Source: JBOGJI01 sp050747865 (GTDB lineage: Bacteria; Acidobacteriota; Thermoanaerobaculia; Multivoradales; JAHEKO01). Taken from it: DNA of 16,732 nt. Both the position numbers and the translations under genes were made by a program. The notes beneath the pieces were generated by a model that did no database searches, was not told where the DNA came from, and was given only the letters and a program-made list of their open reading frames with translations. Numbering within the stretch: the stretch's first letter is position 1; each line of letters begins with the position of its first letter. This document shows positions 1 through 6,234 of the stretch, piece by piece. The DNA is taken from positions 1 through 16,732 of the forward strand of contig JBOGJI010000221.1 in the NCBI GenBank assembly GCA_050747865.1. Reading direction: 5' to 3'.

Positions 1-269
1 CCGGCCAGCGAGACCTTGGCCGCTGGCTCGTAGCGCGAGCCGGCGTGCAGCAGCGCGGTCATGCGCACCAGTGGCAGCTCGCGATCCTCGAGCAGGACCA
101 CGGTCATCCCGTTGTCGAGCTCCTCCACGGTCGGCGTCGGGATGGAGAATTCCGGCAGAGTCGGGTATTCGATCTCCTCGGGCCGGGTCGCCTGCGCCAC
201 CGCCAGGGCGGGCAGGACCAGGCCCAGGACGACCGGCGCAAGGCTCTTCAACATCGTGGTGCGGCTCAT
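1..269 (-). CDS. M16 family zinc peptidase or partner subunit, N-terminal part (runs off left edge)
   Basis: Only the first 89 codons are in the window. The start ATG at 269 overlaps the stop of the preceding M16 gene (ATGA), so the two are translationally coupled. Residues 1 to about 25 form a signal peptide (hydrophobic VVLGLVLPALAVA, cleavage near AQA), so the product is exported. The mature part begins with a pattern typical of the M16 N-terminal domain: LDNGMTVVLLEDRELPLV, then TALLHAGSRYEP. The HxxEH zinc motif, if present, would lie just beyond the edge, so I cannot say whether this is the catalytic or the inactive partner. Bacterial M16B proteins are often encoded as tandem pairs, one catalytic and one not, which fits. 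An in-frame ATG at 254 is a less likely start because it would shorten the signal peptide. Confidence 0.85.
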   Translation of the reverse strand, partial: MSRTTMLKSLAPVVLGLVLPALAVAQATRPEEIEYPTLPEFSIPTPTVEELDNGMTVVLLEDRELPLVRMTALLHAGSRYEPAAKVSLA

Positions 270-1840
270 CGGCTGGCCTCCTCTTCGGCGGGCTGCTCCG
301 CGGGCGCCTCCTGCGGCGCCGCCGGCTGTTCCGCCGCCTCGGTCACGATCTTGCCGACGGTGCGGTTCTGCGCCGTGAACGTCTCGCGCGCCACCCGCTG
401 GATGTCCTCCGCCGTCACCGCCTCGACCTTCTCCAGGTAGCCGAACAGCTCCCGCCAGTCGCCGAACAGTTGCTGGTACTCCGCCAGCGCGAAGGCCAGG
501 CCCTGATTCGAGTCCAGCGAGCGGATGAGGTCGGCGCGGGCGCGGGTGCGGAACTTCTGGAGCTCGGCGTCGCTCACCGGCTGGCGCTTCAGGCGCTCGA
601 TCTCCTCGCGTATCGACGTCTGCGCCTCTTCGTTGCTGCGCCCCTTGGCCGGCACCGCGAACGCGATCCACAGGCCGGGGTACTTCTCCCCCGGCAGGCC
701 GGAGAACGACCCCGCCTGCACCGCGGCCTTCTCGTCGCGCACCAGGCGGCGAAAGAGGCGCGAGGTGCGGCCGCGCGACAGGATGTCGTCGATCGCGTCG
801 TAGACCACCGCGTCGGGGCCGGTGACCGCTTCGACGTGGTAGCCCTCGAGATAGATGGGCTGCGACGGATCTTCGATCACCACCGTGCGCTCGGCGATCT
901 GCGGCGGCTCGACGGTGCGCAGCGGCTCCGGCTCCCCACCCGCGGGGATGCGCCCGAAGTAGGTCTGGAGCAGCGGCATCACCTCTTGCGCATCCACGTC
1001 GCCGACGATGGTGGTGACCATGTTGGTGGGGGCGTAGTGCTTCTCGTAGAAGGCCCGGGCGTCGGTGATGGAGATCGACTGCAGGTCGCTCATGTAGCCC
1101 ACCACCGGCTGGTGATAGGGGTGGGCGATGAAGGCGGTGGAGAGGAACTGCTCGATCAGGCGGCCGATCGGCTGGCTCTCGGTGCGCAGCCGGCGCTCCT
1201 CCTGCACCACGTCGCGCTCCTTGTAGTACTCGCGGAAGACCGGGTGGAGGAAGCGCTCGGACTCGAGGTAGGCGAACAGCTCGAGCTTGTTGGCCGGCAG
1301 CGAATAGAAATAGCCGGTGAAGTCGGAGCTGGTGAAGGCGTTCAGGCCGACGCCGCCGGCGCGGTTGATGATGTCGCCGAACTCGTTGGCCTCGACGTAT
1401 TGGGCCGCCTCCTGCTGAGCATCGCGGAACTTCTTCTCCAGCTCCTCGAGGCGGGCCGCGTCAGGGCTAGGGCGCAGGCGCTCGGTCTGCCAGCTCTGGT
1501 AGGCCGCCTCCAGGGTCTCCAGCGCCTTCTGCTCGGCCTCCCAGTCCTTGGTGCCGATGTTGGGCGTGCCCTTGAACGCCATGTGCTCGAACATGTGGGC
1601 CAGGCCGGTGATCCCCGGCACCTCCTGGGCGGCCCCCACGTCGACCAACGTGGCGAACGAGAAGACCGGCGCCTCCGGGCGCTCGAGGATGATGAAGATC
1701 CAGCCGTTGTCGAGCCGGTGCAGCGTCACCCGCTTCTCGAACTCCTCGAGGCTCTGCGCGGCCAGGACCTGGGGGCCGGCCAGCGCCAGGGCCAGGAGAG
1801 CGGCGGGCAGCAGCGGGCGCCGCGGGCGGAGTGATCTCAT
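266..1840 (-). CDS. Exported M16 (insulinase-type) zinc metallopeptidase
   Basis: A 524-residue secreted zinc peptidase, probably periplasmic. Residues 1-28 are a signal peptide (hydrophobic core LLPAALLALALAGPQVLA). The inverted zinc motif HxxEH is H82-M-F-E85-H86, within AHMFEHMAFKGT. The third ligand is the Glu of VVQEERR (E214 or E215). The long distance from H86 comes from a charged helical insert at about residues 100-150, which is usual in this subfamily. NAFTSSDFTGYF and LESERF are further family motifs. The end is a low-complexity Pro/Glu/Ala tail. The start is supported by a GAGGAGG Shine-Dalgarno sequence ending 5 nt before the ATG. Upstream is the fmdB-like gene (54-nt gap), and downstream the second M16 gene overlaps by 4 nt. 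The family degrades peptides; the substrate here is unknown. Confidence 0.93.
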   Translation of the reverse strand: MRSLRPRRPLLPAALLALALAGPQVLAAQSLEEFEKRVTLHRLDNGWIFIILERPEAPVFSFATLVDVGAAQEVPGITGLAHMFEHMAFKGTPNIGTKDWEAEQKALETLEAAYQSWQTERLRPSPDAARLEELEKKFRDAQQEAAQYVEANEFGDIINRAGGVGLNAFTSSDFTGYFYSLPANKLELFAYLESERFLHPVFREYYKERDVVQEERRLRTESQPIGRLIEQFLSTAFIAHPYHQPVVGYMSDLQSISITDARAFYEKHYAPTNMVTTIVGDVDAQEVMPLLQTYFGRIPAGGEPEPLRTVEPPQIAERTVVIEDPSQPIYLEGYHVEAVTGPDAVVYDAIDDILSRGRTSRLFRRLVRDEKAAVQAGSFSGLPGEKYPGLWIAFAVPAKGRSNEEAQTSIREEIERLKRQPVSDAELQKFRTRARADLIRSLDSNQGLAFALAEYQQLFGDWRELFGYLEKVEAVTAEDIQRVARETFTAQNRTVGKIVTEAAEQPAAPQEAPAEQPAEEEASR

Positions 1841-1882
1841 GGTGTCCTCCTCACGGTCACGGGGAGAATTGAAGCGCCAGAG

Positions 1883-1906
1883 ACGGGCGCACGGTTAGTC
1901 GCCCGT
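1883..1906. other. Stem-loop across the fmdB-like stop codon
   Basis: Arms ACGGGCG (1883-1889) and CGCCCGT (1900-1906) are perfectly complementary around a 10-nt loop that contains the TAA stop of the zinc-ribbon gene. No T-run follows on the minus strand, so this is not a clear intrinsic terminator. It could modulate read-through or protect an mRNA end between the zinc-ribbon gene and the M16 genes. Confidence 0.3.
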
Positions 1907-2197
1907 GCTCGCCTTCGCGGACTTCGTCGGCTGGGTATCGCCGGCGCTCTTGCCGGCAGCGGCCTCGCCCGCTCCGCCCTTGGGCTCCGAGCTCTCCTTG
2001 GAGCCGTTGCCCTTGCCGGCGCGGGCGTAGTCGGTCACGTACCAGCCGGTCCCCTTGAATTGTACGGCAGGGGCGGAGAGGAGTTTCCGTACCGCGCCGC
2101 CGCAGTGCGGGCAGGTGGAGAGGGGTGCGTCGGAGAACCGCTGCAGCAGCTCGGTCCGCCGGCCGCACGACTGACACTCGTATTCGTATAGAGGCAT
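1895..2197 (-). CDS. FmdB-family zinc-ribbon protein
   Basis: A 100-residue protein starting MPLYEYEC, the hallmark of the FmdB family of putative regulatory zinc ribbons. The cysteines are C8-x2-C11 and C29-x2-C32, and the GTGWYVTDYAR segment after the ribbon is also typical. The C-terminal 40 residues are a Lys/Gly/Ser/Glu-rich, probably disordered tail, as in many members. The molecular role is not established: the family was named from a gene beside formamidase or amidase operons, and members are thought to bind nucleic acid or protein. It is transcribed from the extended -10 promoter at 2265-2273 and may be cotranscribed with the M16 pair 54 nt downstream. The Shine-Dalgarno sequence is weak (AGGA close to the ATG). 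Confidence 0.88.
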   Translation of the reverse strand: MPLYEYECQSCGRRTELLQRFSDAPLSTCPHCGGAVRKLLSAPAVQFKGTGWYVTDYARAGKGNGSKESSEPKGGAGEAAAGKSAGDTQPTKSAKASTGD

Positions 2198-2264
2198 CGT
2201 CCTGGACTACAGAAGGTTGTCTGTTGCTGATGTGCCTGAGCGCCGGACCCTGGCACCGAGCAGG

Positions 2265-2273
2265 AGTATAGCA
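2265..2273 (-). promoter_or_regulatory. Extended -10 promoter of the fmdB-like gene
   Basis: Read on the minus strand this is TGC followed by TATACT, an extended -10 (TGn TATAAT type, 5 of 6 matches). It is about 67 nt upstream of the start codon at 2197. No good -35 hexamer is visible, which is acceptable for extended -10 promoters. Confidence 0.5.
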
Positions 2274-2304
2274 TCGGGCAGCCGCCAGAGCGCCTCGAAT
2301 CCAC

Positions 2305-2333
2305 TGGACCATGTCACTTGGTCATGTTATCAT
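2305..2333 (+). promoter_or_regulatory. Toxin-antitoxin promoter with embedded operator
   Basis: A -35 like TGGACC (2305-2310) and an extended -10 TGT TATCAT (2325-2333) are separated by 17 bp. An inverted repeat GACCA (2307-2311) ... TGGTC (2319-2323) fills the spacer and overlaps the -35, the place expected for autorepression by a Phd/YefM-type antitoxin. The Shine-Dalgarno GAGGAGG follows at 2343-2349. Confidence 0.55.
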
Positions 2334-2354
2334 CCGCTCGACGAGGAGGTCGAG

Positions 2355-2576
2355 ATGATCACAGTCAACGTCCATGAGGCAAAGGCCAAGCTGTCGATGC
2401 TGCTCCAACGGGCGCTTGCGGGCGAGGAGGTCGTGATCGCCAAGCGCAACGTGCCGCTGGCCAAGCTGGTTGTGCTGAAGGATGCCGATACGGACCGCCT
2501 CGGCTGGGCGCAGGGGCTCGCAAAGCTGGCACCCGACTTCGACGAGCCACTCGACGACTTCGCCGAGTACATGTAG
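2355..2576 (+). CDS. Phd/YefM-family antitoxin
   Basis: A 73-residue antitoxin of the Phd/YefM fold, beginning MITVNVHEAKAKLSMLLQRALAGEEVVIAKRNVPLAKLVVL. The pattern V.eAKa.Ls.Ll..a..Ge.vvI.k...p.a.Lv is the family's DNA-binding N-terminal domain. The C-terminal tail (DFDEPLDDFAEYM) is acidic and would be the part that wraps the toxin. I chose the ATG at 2355 because a GAGGAGG ribosome-binding site lies 5 nt before it and family homology begins exactly there; the frame stays open upstream to 2217 but that part crosses the promoter. The toxin gene follows after 11 nt. It is expected to repress its own promoter through the inverted repeat at 2307-2323. Confidence 0.92.
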   Translation: MITVNVHEAKAKLSMLLQRALAGEEVVIAKRNVPLAKLVVLKDADTDRLGWAQGLAKLAPDFDEPLDDFAEYM

Positions 2577-2587
2577 GCCCCGAGCCG

Positions 2588-2974
2588 GTGAGGATCCTGC
2601 TCGATACCCACGCGTTCGTCTGGGTGGGATCTGATGCCGCGAAGTTGAGCCGGCGAGCACGCGCACAGATTCGCGACCGGTCCAATGAGCTCTTGCTCAG
2701 CGTCGCGAGCGCATGGGAGCTCGCGATCAAGGCCCGTCTCGGAAAGCTTGAGCTGATGATACCCCTTGCGGATTTCGTTCTTGCGGGACTGAAGCGGCCG
2801 GGGTTTTCTCTGCAGCGCATCGAGCTCCAGCACGTCCTAGCCGTCCAGGACCTTCCGCTCCACCACAGGGATCCTTTCGACCGACTGCTGGTCGCACAGG
2901 CACAGGCTGAGAAGTGCCCGATCCTCAGCCGCGATCCCGCCTTCGACGCCTATGGCGTCGAGCGGATCTGGTAG
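2588..2974 (+). CDS. PIN-domain toxin (VapC-like ribonuclease)
   Basis: A 128-residue PIN-domain protein starting with GTG. The acidic catalytic residues are visible: D6 (LLDTHAF), E44 (SAWELAIK), D95 within HHRDPFDRLLVAQA, and D116 with D120 in LSRDPAFDAYGV. These bind Mg2+ or Mn2+ in family members, which cleave RNA (often tRNA or rRNA). The exact target here cannot be read from sequence. Its length is normal for VapC. It starts 11 nt after the antitoxin stop with only a weak Shine-Dalgarno sequence, so translation is probably coupled to the antitoxin. Base composition of the pair is lower in G+C than its neighbours, suggesting it arrived by transfer between the fmdB-like gene and moeA. Confidence 0.92.
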   Translation: MRILLDTHAFVWVGSDAAKLSRRARAQIRDRSNELLLSVASAWELAIKARLGKLELMIPLADFVLAGLKRPGFSLQRIELQHVLAVQDLPLHHRDPFDRLLVAQAQAEKCPILSRDPAFDAYGVERIW

Positions 2975-2994
2975 GGCGGGCGAAGGGCACTGCC

Positions 2995-4221
2995 ATGCTG
3001 CCGCCCGAAGTAGCCTGGGAACGCCTGCTGCCGCACCTCGAGCCGGTAGTGTCGAGCCTGGGCACCGCACGCCGCAGGCGCGTGGTCGCCCGACGGGTCG
3101 CGCGTATCGAAAGCGCGGGGCGCGTGCTGGCGGCTCCTGTGGTCGCGACGACCGACGTGCCGGCGGCGGACGTGTCGGCGATGGACGGCTACGCGCTGGC
3201 GGGAGCCGTGGAGGCGGGGGCCGGGCTTCCGGTGGTGGCTACGGTGGCAGCCGGCGACCCGCCGGGAAGGCGCCTCGCGGCCGCAGCGGCGATGCGCATC
3301 ATGACGGGCGGGACGGTGCCGGCAGGCGCGGATCGGGTGATCCCGGTCGAGGCGACAGACGGCGGCGAGCAGGACGTGCTGATCCGGCGCCCCGTGCCAG
3401 AGGGTGCGCACATCCGGCGCCGGGGCGAGATCGTGCGTGCCGGCACCGAGCTGCTGGCGCCGGGAACCGAGCTGACGCCACCGGCGCTGGCGCTGCTCGC
3501 GGCGCAGGGCGTGGGCGCCGTGGAGGTGTTCGCGCCGCCGCGCGTCGCCTTCCTCTCCACCGGCAACGAGGTGGTGCCGCCGGAAGCCGAGCCCGCGCCG
3601 GGCCAGCTCCGCGACAGCCACACGGACTTTCTCGCCGCCGAGTGCGCCGCGCTGGGCGTGTCTTTCACCGCCCTGGGCATCGCCGCCGACGACCCCGAGA
3701 GCCTGCGCCGGCGGCTCGCGCCCGGCCTCGCCGCCGACGTGCTGCTGCTCTCCGGCGGCGTCTCCAAAGGGGCGTTCGACTACGTCGCCGGCATCCTGGC
3801 CGAGCTGCGATGCGAGACCCTGTTCCACGGCGTCGCCATCCAGCCGGGCAAGCCGCTGCTGGCGGCACGGCACGCCGCCGGCCTGGTCTTCGGCCTGCCG
3901 GGAAACCCGGCGTCCGTGATGTGCGCCTTCTGGCTCTTCGTGCGCCCGGCCCTGCGGCGGCTGGGTGGGCATTCCGACGGCCTCTGGGAGGGAGCGGTGC
4001 GCGCCACGCTGGACGGGCCGCTGCCGCCCGGCAAGGACCGGCACCGCTTCTTCCCCGCCCTCCTGACCGTGCGCGACGGCGCCCCGCACGCCGAGCCGCT
4101 GGTCGACAAGGGCTCCCACGACCTGGCGACCTGGGGCCGCGCCCGAGCCCTGGTCCGCGTCCGCCCGGGCGACCCCGCCCGCGAGCCCGGCGACCCCTGC
4201 GAGGTCCTCGAGCTGCGATGA
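2995..4221 (+). CDS. moeA: Molybdopterin molybdenumtransferase MoeA
   Basis: A 408-residue cytoplasmic enzyme that inserts molybdate into adenylated molybdopterin to give the molybdenum cofactor. The family signatures appear in order: SAMDGYA (61-67, with the conserved Asp), RIMTGGTVPAGAD (101-113), FLSTGNEV (186-193), GQLRDSH (203-209, usually GQ.yDsN), LLSGGVSKGAFDYV (251-264), QPGKP (283-287) and FGLPGNPAS (299-307), then the C-terminal domain IV. The length is normal. The ATG at 2995 is chosen because homology starts just behind it; the frame is open further upstream but that part lies inside the toxin gene. A purine-rich GAAGGG is about 9 nt upstream. It lies 20 nt after the toxin gene and ends 1 nt before the stop of the convergent pagL-like gene. 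No other cofactor-synthesis gene is visible here. Confidence 0.95.
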   Translation: MLPPEVAWERLLPHLEPVVSSLGTARRRRVVARRVARIESAGRVLAAPVVATTDVPAADVSAMDGYALAGAVEAGAGLPVVATVAAGDPPGRRLAAAAAMRIMTGGTVPAGADRVIPVEATDGGEQDVLIRRPVPEGAHIRRRGEIVRAGTELLAPGTELTPPALALLAAQGVGAVEVFAPPRVAFLSTGNEVVPPEAEPAPGQLRDSHTDFLAAECAALGVSFTALGIAADDPESLRRRLAPGLAADVLLLSGGVSKGAFDYVAGILAELRCETLFHGVAIQPGKPLLAARHAAGLVFGLPGNPASVMCAFWLFVRPALRRLGGHSDGLWEGAVRATLDGPLPPGKDRHRFFPALLTVRDGAPHAEPLVDKGSHDLATWGRARALVRVRPGDPAREPGDPCEVLELR

Positions 4222-4222
4222 A

Positions 4223-4780
4223 TCAGAAGCGCTGCCGGTGCAGGGGCCAGGTCCAGGTGAGGAGGACGATCTCGGCTCCGGGGTTGTCGTCCGAGATGCT
4301 GCCGTTGGAGATGTGCTGGTAGGCGAGGCCGATACGGGAGCCGTTGCCCAGGCGACAGGACAGCTCCAGGCTCGAGAGGAACTCCAGCCCGTACCCCAGG
4401 TCCTTGCCGTCTCCTTGCGTGTAGGCGCCCGCGGAGAACTGCGGGGTGAGCAGGAAGCGGCGGGAGAGCGGGAACTCCCGGGCGGCGCCGACGTAGCCGT
4501 AGACCGACTCGTCGGACGTGGCGAAGAGACCGGCGACGGGACGGATCCCGAAACGCCGCGGCCGCAACGCCGCGCGGAACGCCCCATGCGTGGCGATGTC
4601 GTCCTGACGCACGGCGTCGAAGCCGCCGGCGCCGAGCTGCAGGAGGAGACCGTCGGCCGCCAGGTCGGTCTGCTGCGCGACCCGGTCCTGGGCGGCCAGC
4701 GGAGCGGCCGCCAGGAGAGCGATCACGAGCGTTCCCCGAGCGGCTCGGCTGAGCCGGGAGTCGTAGGACCCGCGCGCCAT
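4223..4780 (-). CDS. pagL: PagL-like lipid A 3-O-deacylase (outer membrane)
   Basis: A 185-residue outer-membrane beta-barrel enzyme. PagL removes the 3-O-linked acyl chain of lipid A. Residues 1-30 are a signal peptide (TLVIALLAAAPLAA, then QDR). The catalytic triad of Pseudomonas PagL (His-126, Ser-128, Glu-140) has a fixed spacing, and the same spacing is present here as H156, S158 and E170 in YQHISNGSISDDNPGAE. Upstream are alternating strands (YGYVGAAREF, FLLTPQFSAGAYTQG, LGYGLEFLSSLELSC) as in the barrel, and the end is LLTWTWP. Length matches the family (about 170-190). Its ATG overlaps the CDGSH gene's TGA by one base (TGATG), so translation is coupled. The fold and triad support the family; deacylase activity is inferred. 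Confidence 0.83.
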   Translation of the reverse strand: MARGSYDSRLSRAARGTLVIALLAAAPLAAQDRVAQQTDLAADGLLLQLGAGGFDAVRQDDIATHGAFRAALRPRRFGIRPVAGLFATSDESVYGYVGAAREFPLSRRFLLTPQFSAGAYTQGDGKDLGYGLEFLSSLELSCRLGNGSRIGLAYQHISNGSISDDNPGAEIVLLTWTWPLHRQRF

Positions 4781-4950
4781 CAGTCGGAGCGGAACCCGAT
4801 CTGCTTGTGGGTGCCGTCGCACCAGGGTTTGCGCGACGAGCCGCCGCAGCGACACAGCGCCCCCCGGTTGCCGGTGCGGATCTCCCCGCTGCGCGCGTCC
4901 CAGGTCACGCGGATGGACTCGCCCTCGTGGGTGTGCACTCTCTTGCCCAT
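4780..4950 (-). CDS. Minimal CDGSH-type iron-sulfur protein
   Basis: A 56-residue protein whose core CRCGGSSRKPWCDGTH fits the CDGSH [2Fe-2S] motif C-x-C-x2-S-x3-P-x-C-D-G-x2-H. The ligands are C33, C35, C44 and H48. The N-terminal half (EGESIRVTWDARSGEIRTGNRGAL) is the short beta segment found in small bacterial members. No signal peptide or membrane segment is seen, so it should be cytoplasmic. Members are redox or cluster-transfer proteins; the partner here is unknown. It sits between a CGNR regulator (26-nt gap) and pagL (one-base overlap), so the three are probably one transcript. The Shine-Dalgarno sequence is poor. A TAGGAT box on the minus strand at 4974-4979 could give it its own promoter. 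Confidence 0.88.
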   Translation of the reverse strand: MGKRVHTHEGESIRVTWDARSGEIRTGNRGALCRCGGSSRKPWCDGTHKQIGFRSD

Positions 4951-4976
4951 GGCGCCCGGCTTCGTAGCCGCGGATC

Positions 4977-5624
4977 CTACCTTGTCGCGGTCCCCGCCGC
5001 ACGTCCCCGCACGCGCCGGTAGTGGCGGCGCGCCTTGGCGCGGTTGCCGCAGGTGGTCATGTCGCACCAGCGCCGCGAGCGGTTGCGGCTGCGGTCGAGG
5101 AAGAGCCAGTTGCAGGTGGCGGAGGCGCAGACGCGCACGCGATCCAGCTCGCCGCCGGTCAAGAGCTCGGCGGCCGAGTGGACCAGCCGCCACAGCGGCG
5201 CCTCGAGCGAGCCGTCGCGACCGGCCCAGCTCCAGGCGTATCCCCCATCGCGCCGCTCAACCTCGAGGCAGCACAGCGCCTGGCGAAGGAGCTCGTTGAG
5301 CCGCTCGAGGCCGCCCGCCCGCGGCTCCCCGCCGGCGGCCGCGTGGTGGAAGAGACCGTGGATCGCGTCGCGCAGCGCCAGCGCCCGCGCGAACGCCGCG
5401 TCGCGCTCCTTCGCCTCACGCCGCGCGCGCGGTGCCAGCTCCCGCACCTCGGCGGCCGACAACGCCCCGGCCTGAAGGGCGAAGGCCAGCAGGTCGCCGT
5501 AGTCGCGCAGCCGGTCGGTCTCCGGCCGCTCGCGGTTGTTCCAGGTGTTGGCGAAGTCGAGGCAGAGGGCGCCGCCGGAGAGGTCGAAGTACACGTCGGG
5601 GGAGGTGGGCTCGGTGTGTTGCAC
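4977..5624 (-). CDS. CGNR zinc-finger / ABATE-domain transcriptional regulator
   Basis: A 215-residue protein of the family with an N-terminal ABATE (putative stress-induced regulator) domain and a C-terminal CGNR zinc finger. Residues 10-30 (DVYFDLSGGALCLDFANTW) are the typical start. The finger is C166-x4-C171-x15-C187-x4-C192, with the signature CGNR at 192-195 inside WCDMTTCGNRAKARRHYRR. The finger is thought to bind DNA; no ligand is known. The start is GTG at 5624. A perfect TATAAT lies 7 nt before it, so the transcript should begin at or next to the start codon and be leaderless; a GGAG two bases before the GTG is too close for normal spacing. It is first in a likely operon with the CDGSH and pagL genes and diverges from a DinB-family gene. 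Confidence 0.88.
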   Translation of the reverse strand: MQHTEPTSPDVYFDLSGGALCLDFANTWNNRERPETDRLRDYGDLLAFALQAGALSAAEVRELAPRARREAKERDAAFARALALRDAIHGLFHHAAAGGEPRAGGLERLNELLRQALCCLEVERRDGGYAWSWAGRDGSLEAPLWRLVHSAAELLTGGELDRVRVCASATCNWLFLDRSRNRSRRWCDMTTCGNRAKARRHYRRVRGRAAGTATR

Positions 5625-5631
5625 GACTCCA

Positions 5632-5659
5632 ATTATAACCCCTAAAGGCCACTTGACAG
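5632..5659 (-). promoter_or_regulatory. Promoter of the CGNR regulator operon
   Basis: On the minus strand there is CTGTCA (5654-5659, 4 of 6 matches to TTGACA), a 16-bp spacer and a perfect TATAAT (5632-5637). The GTG start codon begins 7 nt after the -10, so the predicted transcript is leaderless. The -35 overlaps the -35 of the divergent DinB promoter. Confidence 0.7.
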
Positions 5660-5708
5660 GTTCGCGGCGGCCTGCTAGCCTAACTCTCTATACATGATAC
5701 AGGGGTTA
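5636..5708. promoter_or_regulatory. Inverted repeat TAACCCCT ... AGGGGTTA flanking divergent promoters
   Basis: Perfect 8-bp arms at 5636-5643 and 5701-5708 lie 57 nt apart. The left arm touches the CGNR -10, and the right arm lies between the DinB transcription start and its ATG. This is the arrangement expected of operator half-sites for a regulator controlling both directions; the CGNR protein is the obvious candidate (inference). Confidence 0.4.
5653..5681 (+). promoter_or_regulatory. Promoter of the DinB-family gene
   Basis: A perfect TTGACA (5653-5658), a 17-bp spacer and TAGCCT (5676-5681, T1, A2 and T6 conserved). The predicted start of transcription is near 5688-5690, about 38 nt before the ATG at 5727. 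It shares its -35 bases with the divergent CGNR promoter. Confidence 0.6.
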
Positions 5709-5726
5709 CCCAGGAGGAGAGGAAGA

Positions 5727-6194
5727 ATGACGACGACCCGCGACCTCACCGATCTCCTGGAGCGCTCGTTCCATGGCGGCGCTTGGCACGGCCCCGCCGT
5801 GGCCGAAGCCCTCGAAGGAGTCGACGCCACGACGGCAGCGCGGCGCCCGATCCCCGCCGCCCACAACATCTGGGAGATCATCCACCACTTGACGATCTGG
5901 CACGAGGTGCCGCTGCGGCGCATCGACGGCGACCGGGGCGACGAGCTGTCGGCGGAGGACTGGTGCCCCGTCGAAGAGCCGTCGGAGGAGAGCTGGCAGC
6001 AGGTCCTGGATGCCTTGCGGACGGCGCACCGCAAGCTGCACGCCCGGCTCGCCGAGCTCACCGACGAGGAGCTGGAGCGGCCTGTGGCCGGATCGGACCC
6101 GACCCTGCGCGGCATGATCCTAGGGGTGATCCAGCACAACGCCTACCACGGCGGCCAGATCGCCGTGTTGCGCAAATCCGCCGGGCGACCATGA
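5727..6194 (+). CDS. DinB-family four-helix metal-binding protein
   Basis: A 155-residue protein of the DinB/YfiT-like putative metalloenzyme superfamily. The likely metal-binding histidines are H54 in HNIWEIIHHLTIWHE and H137 and H141 in QHNAYHGGQI, the typical H...HxxxH arrangement. Known relatives include thiol-S-transferases (bacillithiol or mycothiol type) and damage-induced proteins of unknown role; nothing here fixes the substrate. I chose the ATG at 5727 because an AGGAGGAGAGG ribosome-binding region stands just before it; an in-frame ATG at 5694 would add 11 Arg-rich residues and sits only about 5 nt downstream of the predicted transcription start. It is divergent from the CGNR gene and probably co-regulated with it. 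Confidence 0.88.
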   Translation: MTTTRDLTDLLERSFHGGAWHGPAVAEALEGVDATTAARRPIPAAHNIWEIIHHLTIWHEVPLRRIDGDRGDELSAEDWCPVEEPSEESWQQVLDALRTAHRKLHARLAELTDEELERPVAGSDPTLRGMILGVIQHNAYHGGQIAVLRKSAGRP

Positions 6195-6234
6195 ACAGGC
6201 GGCGTCGGGCGCAGGATTCGGGTAACTGCGGCCC

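Noticed and set aside
71..1834. A long open frame (587 codons) on the plus strand opposite the M16 peptidase.
   Set aside because: It is a by-product of GC-rich codons on the other strand. Its translation is low-complexity with no recognisable domain, while the minus strand encodes a complete M16 protein with a ribosome-binding site. The same applies to the long frames opposite moeA, the chelatase and the receptor.
2914..2994. Upstream extension of moeA in an open frame.
   Set aside because: The extra 27 residues (Arg-rich) lie inside the toxin gene and have no similarity to the MoeA N-terminus; the ATG at 2995 fits the family.
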